A stretch of 64,000 nucleotides of DNA from Methanobacterium sp. UBA375 (GTDB lineage Archaea > Methanobacteriota > Methanobacteria > Methanobacteriales > Methanobacteriaceae): contig DAGC01000003.1 in NCBI GenBank assembly GCA_002495625.1, positions 124,001 to 188,000 of the forward strand. The letters run 5' to 3'. Under the pieces are notes generated by a model. It saw nothing but the letters and a program-made list of their open reading frames with translations, did not search any database and was not told where the DNA came from. The translations under genes and the position numbers were made by a program. This document shows, piece by piece, positions 16,412-25,079 of the stretch. Numbering within the stretch: the stretch's first letter is position 1; every line of letters begins with the position of its first letter.

Positions 16412-17163
16412 GAGAGATTAGGGGAGTTTATGCCTTATGGCGGCGTGAATTAAAACGTTTTTTACGTGACCGGTCCAGACTGATTAGCTCAGTGATAACC
16501 CCCGTACTTTGGCTTGTTATCTTTGGTGGTGGTTTAGGGCTTTCCCTATCCGCTACAGGTGGTTTTAATTACACCCAATTTCTCTTACCGGGTATTATCG
16601 CCCAAACATTGTTATTCACCGCTATGTTTTTAGGTATTTCAGTTATCTGGGACCGGCAGTTTGGATTTATGAAGGAAATCCTGGTAGCACCTATCGGTCG
16701 TGTATCAATATTCGCCGGTAAGATGTTTGGTGTAGGGACTGCAGCGATTATTCAGGGACTCATTGTAATCATTTTAGGTTTCCTTATTGGGGTACCTTTA
16801 ACCCTATATTCCATCAGTCTAGTCATACCATTAATGATTATTATCACAATAGGGTTAACCTGTATCGGTTTAATTATCGCCAGTATTATGACCAGTTTGG
16901 AAAGTTTTGGTACCATCGTTACATTCGTAAATTTGCCCATGTTCTTTTTAAGCGGCGCACTATTTCCAGTTACTAATCTTCCCCCCTGGATACAATTGAT
17001 CTTCTATTTAAACCCCCTAACCTATGGTGTAGATGCTCTGCGAACGGTCATGATAAGCGGATGGCACTCTATAATACCGATTCAATATGATCTGTTGATT
17101 ATATGTTTATTTGATGTGGCCATGGTAGCTATTGGCACTTATTTTTTCAGTAAAAAGCAATGA
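16408..17163 (+). CDS. ABC-2 type permease
   Basis: Membrane subunit of the exporter encoded just upstream, about 251 residues, with six hydrophobic segments and the ABC-2 motif LPGIIAQTLLF. The conserved cytoplasmic N-terminus (YALWRRELKRFLRDRSRLISS) is encoded upstream of the first standard start codon (GTG 16492). The reading frame extends back to ATA at 16408, which overlaps the ATPase stop as ATAG and lies 5 bases after GGGGGAGG. Initiation at this ATA, in the place of the usual ATGA overlap, is therefore likely. If GTG 16492 were used, 28 conserved residues would be lost. Confidence 0.85.
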   Translation: MGEIRGVYALWRRELKRFLRDRSRLISSVITPVLWLVIFGGGLGLSLSATGGFNYTQFLLPGIIAQTLLFTAMFLGISVIWDRQFGFMKEILVAPIGRVSIFAGKMFGVGTAAIIQGLIVIILGFLIGVPLTLYSISLVIPLMIIITIGLTCIGLIIASIMTSLESFGTIVTFVNLPMFFLSGALFPVTNLPPWIQLIFYLNPLTYGVDALRTVMISGWHSIIPIQYDLLIICLFDVAMVAIGTYFFSKKQ

Positions 17164-17417
17164 AACCTAGATGAAGACCTTATTGAAGAAAACAAAAAAT
17201 TATCAGAAGTCCTTAATAGTATAACGTATGATAACTGTTTATACAAAAATCAAATAAGATAGATGCAATTATTACTCCAGAACATGCCATCAGAACTTGA
17301 ATAATAAAAAAATAACATAAAGCAAAAACTTAAATATACCATGTATTACAAATAATTATAATTATAAATAATTAAGAAATAAGTATAAATAATTAAAAAA
17401 TTTTTTGGGGTGTCTCT

Positions 17418-18299
17418 TTGCTCACATCTGTACAGAAAGAAATATTGCAGAGTCTTATAAATCTATATCGCCAGTCGGAAGGTAAGTCCATTAAGGGCGA
17501 GGAAATTGCCGAGATGATGAACCGGAATCCTGGGACTATACGGAATCAAATGCAGTCCCTAAGGAGTCTGGGTCTTGTCAAAGGAGTTCCCGGTCCCCGT
17601 GGAGGTTATAAACCTACCATCGAAGCTTACCATAATCTAAATATTTCTGATGCAAACAAGGAGACCCAGGTACCGCTCTACAAGGACGGAAAACTGTTGA
17701 AGGATCTGACCGTTGCCAGAATTGAATTCACCAGTATACCCCATCCTGGGGAGTGTGAAGCGGCTATAAAGGCCATAGGCAACATAAAAAGCATTGACCT
17801 TGGAGATAGAGTGAGAGTTGGCCCTACACCAGTAAATAAACTGGTGGTTAATGGTGTGGTGGTTGGCCGGGATGATATGGACAACATCCTACTATTAGAC
17901 ACCACAGGTATACGCAGCATACCCAAAAAGAAGGTTATCGAAGTAGCCAGCAGGGATCTGATAACTCTAGATCCGGATCTCTCTATTAAAGAAGCTGCTA
18001 GTGTTCTTACAAAAGAAGAAATCGAGGGAGCACCAGTACTGGATGGTGAGGAGGTTGTTGGAATTTTAACCCTCAGCGACATCACCAAAGCCATTGCCCA
18101 GAACAAAGAACACCTGAAAGTAAAGAATATAATGTCCGATAAAACCATCACAGTTGAATCTGACATGATGATCGCCGATGCAGTAGAAGTCATGAACCAG
18201 AACAACATCGGGAGACTGATAGTCCTTGATGAAAAAGGACGTCCCATTGGCATCATCACCCGTACCGATCTCTTAAACAAGATCGCCGCCCTTACCTGA
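17418..18299 (+). CDS. Winged-helix transcriptional regulator with two CBS domains
   Basis: Probable ligand-responsive transcription regulator of 293 residues. The N-terminal winged helix (about 5-75; GEEIAEMMNRNPGTIRNQM) is followed by a linker domain. Two CBS domains (about 175-225 and 235-290; GAPVLDGEEVVGILTLSDI and IGRLIVLDEKGRPIGIITRTDLL) form a Bateman module that usually binds adenosine nucleotides or SAM. The start is TTG with GGGGTG upstream. It is monocistronic and its target genes are unknown. The same architecture is common in methanogens. Confidence 0.85.
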   Translation: MLTSVQKEILQSLINLYRQSEGKSIKGEEIAEMMNRNPGTIRNQMQSLRSLGLVKGVPGPRGGYKPTIEAYHNLNISDANKETQVPLYKDGKLLKDLTVARIEFTSIPHPGECEAAIKAIGNIKSIDLGDRVRVGPTPVNKLVVNGVVVGRDDMDNILLLDTTGIRSIPKKKVIEVASRDLITLDPDLSIKEAASVLTKEEIEGAPVLDGEEVVGILTLSDITKAIAQNKEHLKVKNIMSDKTITVESDMMIADAVEVMNQNNIGRLIVLDEKGRPIGIITRTDLLNKIAALT

Positions 18300-18426
18300 A
18301 GGATAATATAGAAATTTCTTTTTAAATTTTCAAATTCCATATTCCTTTTCATATCAATTCATAATTTATTTAACAACCCCCATTCAATTTTATAAATAAT
18401 CTTATTTGCTTAGGAGACTTAAGATC

Positions 18427-19344
18427 TTGAAAATCAATCACATGGAAATCCAGGAGAAGATGAGCGTCCTGGAAATCATAGAAGAAATGGGAAAATCAGG
18501 AGTATTAGGAGCGGGAAGACTATCCCGCGCCACCAAACTACTGGCCCAGGTAATAGCAGATGAAGATACCGCTGTATTTTTAAGTATCGCCGGTCCAATG
18601 GTGCCCGGGGGACTTCGAAAGATCATCAGAGATCTGATTGAAAAGGAACAGATAGACCTGCTGATCACCAGCGGAGCTAACCTTACCCACGACCTCCTGG
18701 AAGCCTTTGGAGGAAGTCACTACCGGGAAATCCATGGTAGTGATGAAAACCTCTGCGAGATGGGCATAGGTAGAATTGCGGATATCTACACAAAATCAGA
18801 GGACTTCGAAGTCTTCGAAAAAGAGATAACTCGTTTATTTTCTGAGATATCTAGGGACAGGACTAAATTCAGTATCCGGGAGTTCCTCTATGAAATTGGG
18901 AAACAGATACCCGATGAAAACTCCATCTTAAATACCGCTGCCCGTAAAAATATTCCCATCTACTCTCCTGGAATTATAGATAGTATGCTGGGCTTGCAGC
19001 TGTGGATGCACACCCAGGAAAACGAACTGACCCTGGATGTAGTGACTGATATGCACGAACTTTCAGACCAGGTTTACGCATCTCCTAAGGTAGCTGCGGT
19101 GATGCTGGGAGGTGGTCTGCCGAAACATTACGCATTGGCATCTAATCTGCTTAAAGGGGGGGTTGACGCGGGGATCCAGGTTACCATGGATCGCAGTGAA
19201 ACAGGAAGTCTCTCCGGCGCACCCCTGGAAGAAGCTAAGTCCTGGGCCAAAGCCAAATGCGGGTCGAACCTGGTTACTGTAGTTGGAGATGCGACCATAA
19301 TATTTCCACTGATGGTGGCCGGTGCCTGGGAGATCATTGGGTGA
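18427..19344 (+). CDS. dys: Deoxyhypusine synthase
   Basis: Transfers the aminobutyl group of spermidine to a lysine of initiation factor aIF5A using NAD, the first step of hypusine formation. The protein has 306 residues, the archaeal length. The NAD-binding region (ITSGANLTHDLLEA) and the substrate loop (PIYSPGIIDSMLGLQLWMH) are present, and the catalytic Lys233 lies in GGGLPKHYAL. TTG at 18427 is chosen because AGGAGA ends 9 bases upstream; a more upstream TTG at 18406 would place that site inside the gene. The aIF5A gene is not in the window. Confidence 0.93.
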   Translation: MKINHMEIQEKMSVLEIIEEMGKSGVLGAGRLSRATKLLAQVIADEDTAVFLSIAGPMVPGGLRKIIRDLIEKEQIDLLITSGANLTHDLLEAFGGSHYREIHGSDENLCEMGIGRIADIYTKSEDFEVFEKEITRLFSEISRDRTKFSIREFLYEIGKQIPDENSILNTAARKNIPIYSPGIIDSMLGLQLWMHTQENELTLDVVTDMHELSDQVYASPKVAAVMLGGGLPKHYALASNLLKGGVDAGIQVTMDRSETGSLSGAPLEEAKSWAKAKCGSNLVTVVGDATIIFPLMVAGAWEIIG

Positions 19345-19493
19345 AAAATAGCTCCGTTGAAATGAGGGAATATAACTCGATTTTTAAGATTTAATAATAT
19401 GATTTAAAACTTTATATTTCATGAAAATAAAAATTTATGAAAATAAAATAGACTTTTTATAACCAAGCCTTTTAACCAAAATCATCTGATAAC

Positions 19494-20111
19494 ATGCTGG
19501 AAATATTGTTTTATTCCCTTTCGGGTTTGTTCATGAAAGTATCCGATGATGCCCATGACCAGAAGCACAATACAGTTCTGGGTATTGTGGCAGCTGTAAT
19601 ATGCGGTGTCACCATAGGTTACCTGGCTGTTACCAGTGCAGATGCTGCCTGTATCTTCCTGGCAATTCTGATTGGAACGGTAGCCGCCTGGAAGGTGGAC
19701 TGTCTAAACCATATCCTATCCTTACTCATTTTTGTGGGGATAATTATAGTACTGGGCTTTCCCACCATAGGCATCGTTACCCTAGCGGTGTGTACAGTGG
19801 CGGCTTTCCTGGATGAAATAGGAAATGACAGTAAATGGGCTGCAGAGCGGAGGTATGTGAAAGAATTTTTCCAGTACCGGTTCGCCCTTAAAATAGTTAT
19901 CCTGATATTTGCTGTACTGGGAATGTTAACCACAATTTATCCTGAATTACAAATAGCGGGGATTCAATTTTTCACCCCGTTAACCTTCGTCTACTTTTTA
20001 GCGTTTGAGGTATCCTATGAACTGGTGGGTTTAAAGTTCAATGCCATCTATGATAGAGCGGAGAACCTCCTGGGGGTTATCCGCGGCGTAGATAGATCGG
20101 CCAACGATTAA
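19494..20111 (+). CDS. Conserved membrane protein of unknown function
   Basis: Hydrophobic protein of 205 residues with about six transmembrane segments and no recognised family. A polar N-terminal motif (KVSDDAHDQKHN, residues 15-26) lies after the first short hydrophobic stretch, and a charged loop (DEIGNDSKWAAERRYVKEFF) follows the fourth segment. The two acidic motifs are reminiscent of metal/diphosphate sites in membrane transferases, but this is only a suggestion. Its last 27 codons overlap the 3' end of pyrF on the other strand. Confidence 0.7.
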   Translation: MLEILFYSLSGLFMKVSDDAHDQKHNTVLGIVAAVICGVTIGYLAVTSADAACIFLAILIGTVAAWKVDCLNHILSLLIFVGIIIVLGFPTIGIVTLAVCTVAAFLDEIGNDSKWAAERRYVKEFFQYRFALKIVILIFAVLGMLTTIYPELQIAGIQFFTPLTFVYFLAFEVSYELVGLKFNAIYDRAENLLGVIRGVDRSAND

Positions 20112-20681
20112 CGCATCAGCGAATTCCAGTGTCTTTGCTGGATCTCCTCCCTGGACCCCTACGCCAGGGGATATTATGAAGGATTCATCTCCCACGATTT
20201 TTCTGATCTTTTCCAGACGGTCCAATCTCGTAGACGGTGCTACATAATTTTTAATGCCCATATCCACACCCATACGGGTTATATCCAGGGATACGTCCTG
20301 TATAAACTGTTCCGCCCCGGGGTGTGACATTTCGGTTAAAAGAAATACATCTCCACCGTGTTCCTGGGCTGTGTTAAGACAGGCTTGTACACTGTCCCTG
20401 CCCACAAATCCATGGGTGATGATGGCATGGGCACCAGCATCAAAGGTTAGTTCAGCAATCTTCTGGTTAGTTTCTGGTATATCTGCCACTTTAAAATCAG
20501 CTATGATGTTGAATCCGAATGTTTCTTTAATTTTAGAAATTGACTGGAGACCCTCAGAGAGGACCAGTGGATAACCCACTTTTACCGTGTTTATCTGTCC
20601 TGATATCTCCTCTAATAACTGTATTACCTCTTCCATCCGGAATAGATCCAGTGCAATTATCAGATTATTTTTAACCTTCAT
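20031..20681 (-). CDS. pyrF: Orotidine 5'-phosphate decarboxylase
   Basis: Last step of UMP synthesis: decarboxylates OMP. The 216-residue TIM-barrel has the catalytic array DFKVADIP (Asp62, Lys64, Asp67), the phosphate-gripper PGVGVQGGDPAK and the closing GRSIYAADNP. The length and motifs match archaeal OMP decarboxylases. The 3' end overlaps the convergent membrane-protein gene by 81 bases, and both reading frames look intact through the overlap. Confidence 0.95.
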   Translation of the reverse strand: MKVKNNLIIALDLFRMEEVIQLLEEISGQINTVKVGYPLVLSEGLQSISKIKETFGFNIIADFKVADIPETNQKIAELTFDAGAHAIITHGFVGRDSVQACLNTAQEHGGDVFLLTEMSHPGAEQFIQDVSLDITRMGVDMGIKNYVAPSTRLDRLEKIRKIVGDESFIISPGVGVQGGDPAKTLEFADALIVGRSIYAADNPQEVLRSIIDGIEL

Positions 20682-20880
20682 CCATTTAATTTTGGTAAAT
20701 CTCTTTTAAATCATTTTTGAAATTTTTTAATTTCATTGGAAATATAATTAAATTATGTGAAGGTAATTGAGAATCTTTATATTCAAAATTTACTTACTCT
20801 TCGGTTATAACAAAACTATATATACCCTTAAATTCAATATATCCTTGCCCCATTTGTTTGGGCATTTTGGAGTGATTGAA

Positions 20881-21114
20881 TTGTTTAGGAATGATTATGG
20901 TAGGGATAACTACAACGACAGGGGAAATTCTTCTCCTATTAATGAAGGAGAAGAATACGACGTTAAAATTGAAGACTTAGGTAGGGATGGAGATGGAATT
21001 GCCCGTATTGAGGGTTTTGTGGTTTTTGTCTCCGGTGCCAAGGTTGGCGATGAAGTTAAAATTAGGATAACCTCCGCCAGAAGAAACTTTGGTTTTGCTG
21101 AAGTGGTTGGATAG
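20881..21114 (+). CDS. TRAM-domain RNA-binding protein
   Basis: Small protein of 77 residues made of a hydrophilic head (about 1-20) and one TRAM domain (EGEEYDVKIEDLGRDGDGIA, then VGDEVKIRITSARRNFGFAEVV). Stand-alone TRAM proteins of methanogens act as RNA-binding, cold-shock-like chaperones; this role is taken from the family. The TTG at 20881 was chosen because GGAGTGA lies 5 bases upstream and the residues before it do not fit the family. A TATA-like stretch (CTATATATACC) lies about 60 bases upstream. Confidence 0.88.
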   Translation: MFRNDYGRDNYNDRGNSSPINEGEEYDVKIEDLGRDGDGIARIEGFVVFVSGAKVGDEVKIRITSARRNFGFAEVVG

Positions 21115-21287
21115 ATTTTTAAATTCTGCTTTGAAGTTTTAAATAACACTTTTTTCTTTCTTTTTCATAAATACTCTTTTATATCTCTAGATTCAATTTT
21201 ACTTTAATTTTCTTCAAGTAAAAATAGCAAATTTTATATATCCAATTTATTCAACTATACTTGATAAAAATTAAAGGAGAGTTGATC

Positions 21288-21986
21288 ATGCATATATATG
21301 AGGGATTTTTACCATGGCAATGGTGTGTTTTATGGTACGTGCTTGCTATACCCGTTGTTGTATATGGTATAATTAAAATTAAAAAAGTAACAGATGAGCA
21401 TCCTGAATCAAAGCCAATTTTAGCTGTTGCTGGAGCATTCATGTTTGTTTTATCATCTTTGAAGTTGCCATCTGTCACTGGAAGCTGTTCCCACCCTACA
21501 GGTAACGGATTAGGTGCTGTATTATTTGGACCAGCAGTAGTCAGTGTTTTATGTGTAATAGTGCTTCTTTTCCAGGCTCTGCTTCTGGGTCACGGAGGAT
21601 TAACCACTCTCGGTGCAAATACATTTTCAATGGGTATCATAGGCCCATTAGCTGCATGGCTTATTTACAAAGGCTGGCAGAAAGGTGGATGGTCTATTTT
21701 AGTGGGGATATTCTTCGCAGCATTTTTCGCAGACCTCTTAACCTACGTTACCACCGCGGTACAACTTTCACTGGCATTCCCCATACCCACATTCGAAGAA
21801 GCTATGGTAAAATTCATGGGAATATACGCTGTCACCCAGCTACCTCTTGCAGCTGCTGAAGGTATTTTAACTGTGGTGATATTCGATTACATAATGAAGC
21901 TTCGACCAGATGTTCTGGATAAGTTGGGAGTTTTAGAGCTAGCAAAAAAAGTTGGAAAGATAGAAGAACCAAAGGAGGCGGTTTAA
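21288..21986 (+). CDS. cbiM: Energy-coupling-factor cobalt/nickel transporter substrate component CbiM
   Basis: Integral membrane S-component of the CbiMNQO importer, 232 residues, seven hydrophobic segments. It begins MHIYEGFLP; the N-terminal Met-His of this family binds Co(II) or Ni(II), which fixes the start at 21288 with GGAGAG upstream. Other family positions visible are SSLKLPSVTGSCSHPTGNGLG and LLLGHGGLTTLGAN. It is the first gene of the operon cbiM-cbiN-cbiQ-cbiO. Methanogens need cobalt for corrinoids and nickel for F430 and hydrogenases. Confidence 0.95.
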   Translation: MHIYEGFLPWQWCVLWYVLAIPVVVYGIIKIKKVTDEHPESKPILAVAGAFMFVLSSLKLPSVTGSCSHPTGNGLGAVLFGPAVVSVLCVIVLLFQALLLGHGGLTTLGANTFSMGIIGPLAAWLIYKGWQKGGWSILVGIFFAAFFADLLTYVTTAVQLSLAFPIPTFEEAMVKFMGIYAVTQLPLAAAEGILTVVIFDYIMKLRPDVLDKLGVLELAKKVGKIEEPKEAV

Positions 21987-22310
21987 ATGGATACAAAAAT
22001 TGCTATCTTACTAGTTATAGCTGCCGCCATTATAATCGCTCCTCTCGTATTATACAGTGGTTTAACTGAAGAGGAAGGATTTTTTACAGGTTCAGATGGT
22101 CAAGGACCTGAATACTTAGAAGAACAAGGCTATGAACCCTGGATCGAACCAATCTGGTCACCACCAAGCGGTGAAATAGAAGTGCTTTTCTTCTCTCTAC
22201 AAGCAGCCATTGGATCCCTGATAATAGGCTATTTCATTGGATACTATAAAGGCCTAGCCAGAAGAAGAGAGGACGAAGTAGACGAAGAAGTTAGCCAAAC
22301 AAGTAAATAG
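21987..22310 (+). CDS. cbiN: Cobalt transport protein CbiN
   Basis: Small accessory membrane protein of the CbiMNQO importer, 107 residues, with two transmembrane helices (about 5-24 and 66-87). The extracytoplasmic loop between them contains the family features FTGSDGQGPEYLEE and GYEPWIEPIWSPPSGEIE. The ATG follows directly after the cbiM stop codon, so the two are translationally linked. CbiN is needed together with CbiM for metal uptake. Confidence 0.93.
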   Translation: MDTKIAILLVIAAAIIIAPLVLYSGLTEEEGFFTGSDGQGPEYLEEQGYEPWIEPIWSPPSGEIEVLFFSLQAAIGSLIIGYFIGYYKGLARRREDEVDEEVSQTSK

Positions 22311-22358
22311 GACGAGAAATCGAGCAACAAAATATAATGAGAAACAACTGATGATGTT

Positions 22359-23147
22359 ATGTTTTCAAACACTTTAGATAACTACGCCCACAACAACAAT
22401 CTTAATGGTATGAATACCTATTTCAAAGTCTTATTTGGAATAGTGACCATGTTAGTGAGTTTAATATCTACATCACCAGTGGTTCCTCTCATTATAGCTC
22501 TTTTTATGTCTATTCTAATCGTATTCATAGCTAAAGTTTCATGGAAGTTTTATTTAAAGTTCTTCCTTTTTCCATTCAGTTTTGGACTGATAACCTTTAT
22601 TTTCATGGCCATATTCTTTGGTGTGGGTGCACATATTCTGGAACTTGGAATATTCAACCTAGCGGTAACTGCAGATGGTTTTAACCTTGGACTCCTTGTT
22701 TTTGCAAGGATGATGGGTGGTTTCACCTGTCTCGCATTCCTTGCTCTTACCACACCCATGACCGAACTTTTCTCTGTGTTGCGGCTTATTAAAATACCTC
22801 AAATCGTTCTTGAGATTGCAATGCTCATGTACCGTTACATTTTCGTATTTTTAGACGAAGCTATCAACATGTACCACACCCAGGAAACACGTTTGGGTTA
22901 TTCTTCCCTTAAAAAATCTTTTAAATCCATGGGCATGCTGGGCAGCAACCTCTTCATAAGAACCTGGATGAAAGGCGAGCAGGCTTTCATCGCCATGGAA
23001 TCAAGATGCTACGATGGTTCCATTAAAACCATGAAAAAACAGGGTAGTATAAAAACTATGGGAACTCGTAATCTGGTTTTACTGGTATTGTTTGAAGTAG
23101 TACTTATCATGGGGGTTTATTTCACCGGAAGCTTTAGAATATTTTAG
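22359..23147 (+). CDS. cbiQ: Energy-coupling-factor transporter transmembrane protein CbiQ
   Basis: T-component that couples the ATPases to CbiM, 262 residues with five or six hydrophobic segments. The cytoplasmic coupling motifs are visible as ETRLGYSSL and the more C-terminal AFIAMESRCYDG (the two Ala-Arg-Gly-like helices of the family). It lies between cbiN and cbiO in the metal-uptake operon, with 48 and 71 bases to its neighbours. Confidence 0.92.
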   Translation: MFSNTLDNYAHNNNLNGMNTYFKVLFGIVTMLVSLISTSPVVPLIIALFMSILIVFIAKVSWKFYLKFFLFPFSFGLITFIFMAIFFGVGAHILELGIFNLAVTADGFNLGLLVFARMMGGFTCLAFLALTTPMTELFSVLRLIKIPQIVLEIAMLMYRYIFVFLDEAINMYHTQETRLGYSSLKKSFKSMGMLGSNLFIRTWMKGEQAFIAMESRCYDGSIKTMKKQGSIKTMGTRNLVLLVLFEVVLIMGVYFTGSFRIF

Positions 23148-23218
23148 TCATGCCAAACAAGGGTATAATTGAATAAACAGTTAAAGTCATTAACACTGTA
23201 TTTTTAGAGCGACCAAAA

Positions 23219-24073
23219 ATGAACATCATTGAAACAAAAAACATCATTTATCAGTACCCTGATGGCACAGAAGCGCTTAAAAATGTGAACTTCAGTGCTA
23301 CTAAGGGTAAAATCGTTATGCTCATGGGGCCAAATGGCGCTGGAAAATCCACATTGTTCTTACACTTCAATGGAATACTACGCCCCACATCTGGAAGCCT
23401 GAAAATTGACGGTGCTCCAGTGAGTTACCAAAGACAAGACCTCATGAAATTGAGGCAGAAAGTAGGAATAGTCTTTCAAAATCCTGATGACCAATTATTT
23501 GCCCCTACAGTCGCAGAAGACGTGGCTTTTGGGCCCTTAAATATAGATCTTCCCGAAGAAGAGGTTAAATCACGGGTTAAAGAGGCTTTAAAACGGGTAG
23601 ACATGGAAGGTTTTGAGGAAAGACCCCCACATTACCTGAGCGGAGGCCAAAAAAAGCGTGTGGCCATTGCCGGCATACTGGCCATGCGACCGGAGATAAT
23701 GGTCCTCGATGAACCCACCAGCGGTCTTGATCCCAAGGGAGCTTTCCAAATAATGAGGTTGCTCTGCAAACTCAATAGAGAGGGCATCACAATTATTATA
23801 GCCACCCATGATGTGGATATAGTTCCCATCTACGCCCATGAAGTATACGTTATTAGTGAAGGAGAGATCCTTAAAAAAGGAACACCCCAAGAGGTATTTG
23901 AAGACAAAGAATTAATAAGGAAGGCTAATTTAAGACTTCCCCATATAACTCATCTGTTTGAGAGGCTTCATGAAGAGGATCAAATATCTTTCGGAAAATC
24001 GTATCCCCTCACTGTAAGTGAAGCCAAAAAAAGAATAGTTGAGATGACCAGGGATTATAAAAAGTTTAATTGA
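23219..24073 (+). CDS. cbiO: Energy-coupling-factor transporter ATP-binding protein CbiO (copy 1)
   Basis: ATPase of the cobalt/nickel importer, 284 residues. It has Walker A GPNGAGKST (37-45), the Q-loop VFQNPDDQLFAPTV, the signature LSGGQKKRVAIAG, Walker B IMVLDEPTSGLDPKG and the switch His in ATHDVDIVP. A second, closely similar copy lies about 1 kb downstream, beyond the NicO transporter. The C-terminal tail (PLTVSEAKKRIVEM) is shared by both. Confidence 0.93.
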   Translation: MNIIETKNIIYQYPDGTEALKNVNFSATKGKIVMLMGPNGAGKSTLFLHFNGILRPTSGSLKIDGAPVSYQRQDLMKLRQKVGIVFQNPDDQLFAPTVAEDVAFGPLNIDLPEEEVKSRVKEALKRVDMEGFEERPPHYLSGGQKKRVAIAGILAMRPEIMVLDEPTSGLDPKGAFQIMRLLCKLNREGITIIIATHDVDIVPIYAHEVYVISEGEILKKGTPQEVFEDKELIRKANLRLPHITHLFERLHEEDQISFGKSYPLTVSEAKKRIVEMTRDYKKFN

Positions 24074-24116
24074 CTGAATAATATCTAAGTCCTAATTTTT
24101 GTGATTTTAGGGGATG

Positions 24117-24270
24117 GATGATATTTCAGCGGTCATGAGTATTACTGGCTATATAAATAAATTAGAAAAAGGTAATACTTAAGATAAAGTTTTTGACTTT
24201 ATGACGGGATGATACTCCAGTGATCATGGGTATTACTGACTATATAAAGAAAACTGAAAAAAGTATTAAA
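24117..24270 (+). repeat. Duplicated promoter segment upstream of the NicO transporter gene
   Basis: About 63 bases starting with GATGATA at 24117 recur in similar form starting at 24208, 91 bases later. Both copies contain TATTACTG followed by a TATA box (CTATATAAA; near 24149 and 24240). The second TATA box lies about 53 bases before the ATG of the downstream gene. A TGATCATG element lies upstream of it in copy two and GGTCATGA in copy one. The arrangement suggests two tandem promoters with the same regulator site, possibly metal-responsive. Confidence 0.55.
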
Positions 24271-24292
24271 AATATCTTAGGAGATGGTTTAA

Positions 24293-24985
24293 ATGGATAT
24301 TGCAATTGGAGGGCTGACAGCAATTATATCGGAAGTTAATTGGCTGTTTATAGTTTCTGCATTCATACTCGGTGCATTGCATGCATTCGAACCCGGCCAT
24401 GGGAAATCAGTCATGGCTGTGTTCGTCATGGGTACCGATGCCACTGTGAAAGATGCTACATTACTGGGACTTACCGTGGTCTTCTCCCATGTGATCGTTG
24501 TCATCCTGCTTGGAGTTGCCTCCATATTCCTCTTAGAGGCGTTGAACGTGGATACAACCCACGATGTCATGAGCGTAATAGGGGGAATCATACTAATAGT
24601 GGTTGGTATTTGGATACTCAGAAAATTCTATCATCCTTATCACCCTCACGAACACCACATAGACACAACGAAAGGTGTGGTTGCAATCGGATTGTCCACA
24701 GGTTTAATACCCTGTCCTGCAGCCCTGGCCGTTCTCCTCTTCAGTATTGGGAACAACCAGATCTACAGTGGCCTCACCTACGTTCTGGTTTTCAGTACGG
24801 GTCTGGCCATAGCCATAACTCTTCTCTCAGTACTTTTTGTTAAGGGAAGAGGATTCATCCAGGGTTATCTGAGCAGCGAAACCGTAAATAAAATTCCACT
24901 GGTAAGTGGAGCTATCATAATTATCATAGGATTGATTACATTGTTACATCCCATAATTGAATATATAACCAACCTACATCTATAA
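24293..24985 (+). CDS. NicO/RcnA-family nickel-cobalt transporter
   Basis: Membrane protein of 230 residues with six hydrophobic segments. The first transmembrane region has the metal-binding motif LHAFEPGHGKS and the second half has GLSTGLIPCPAALAVLL, both typical of the NicO family. A histidine-rich cytoplasmic loop (residues about 116-126, YHPYHPHEHH) may bind Ni(II) or Co(II). Family members include exporters (RcnA) and importers, so direction is not decided by sequence. Lying between two cbiO genes supports a role in cobalt or nickel balance. The ribosome binding site is AGGAGAT. Confidence 0.85.
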   Translation: MDIAIGGLTAIISEVNWLFIVSAFILGALHAFEPGHGKSVMAVFVMGTDATVKDATLLGLTVVFSHVIVVILLGVASIFLLEALNVDTTHDVMSVIGGIILIVVGIWILRKFYHPYHPHEHHIDTTKGVVAIGLSTGLIPCPAALAVLLFSIGNNQIYSGLTYVLVFSTGLAIAITLLSVLFVKGRGFIQGYLSSETVNKIPLVSGAIIIIIGLITLLHPIIEYITNLHL

Positions 24986-25079
24986 GATATCAGCATTCAA
25001 AAATATTGTCCATAAATTTAATTCGTTAGATTCAATTTCAAAAAAATTTAATCTCAAATTATCCATCAAAGGTGAACCA

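Noticed and set aside
17678..18352. Minus-strand open frame of 224 codons opposite the CBS regulator
   Set aside because: It mirrors the CBS-domain gene and has Ser/Thr/Met-rich composition without motifs; judged a shadow.
21115..21287. Cobalamin riboswitch upstream of cbiM
   Set aside because: The region is AT-rich and too short for the cobalamin aptamer; no B12-box-like sequence was seen.
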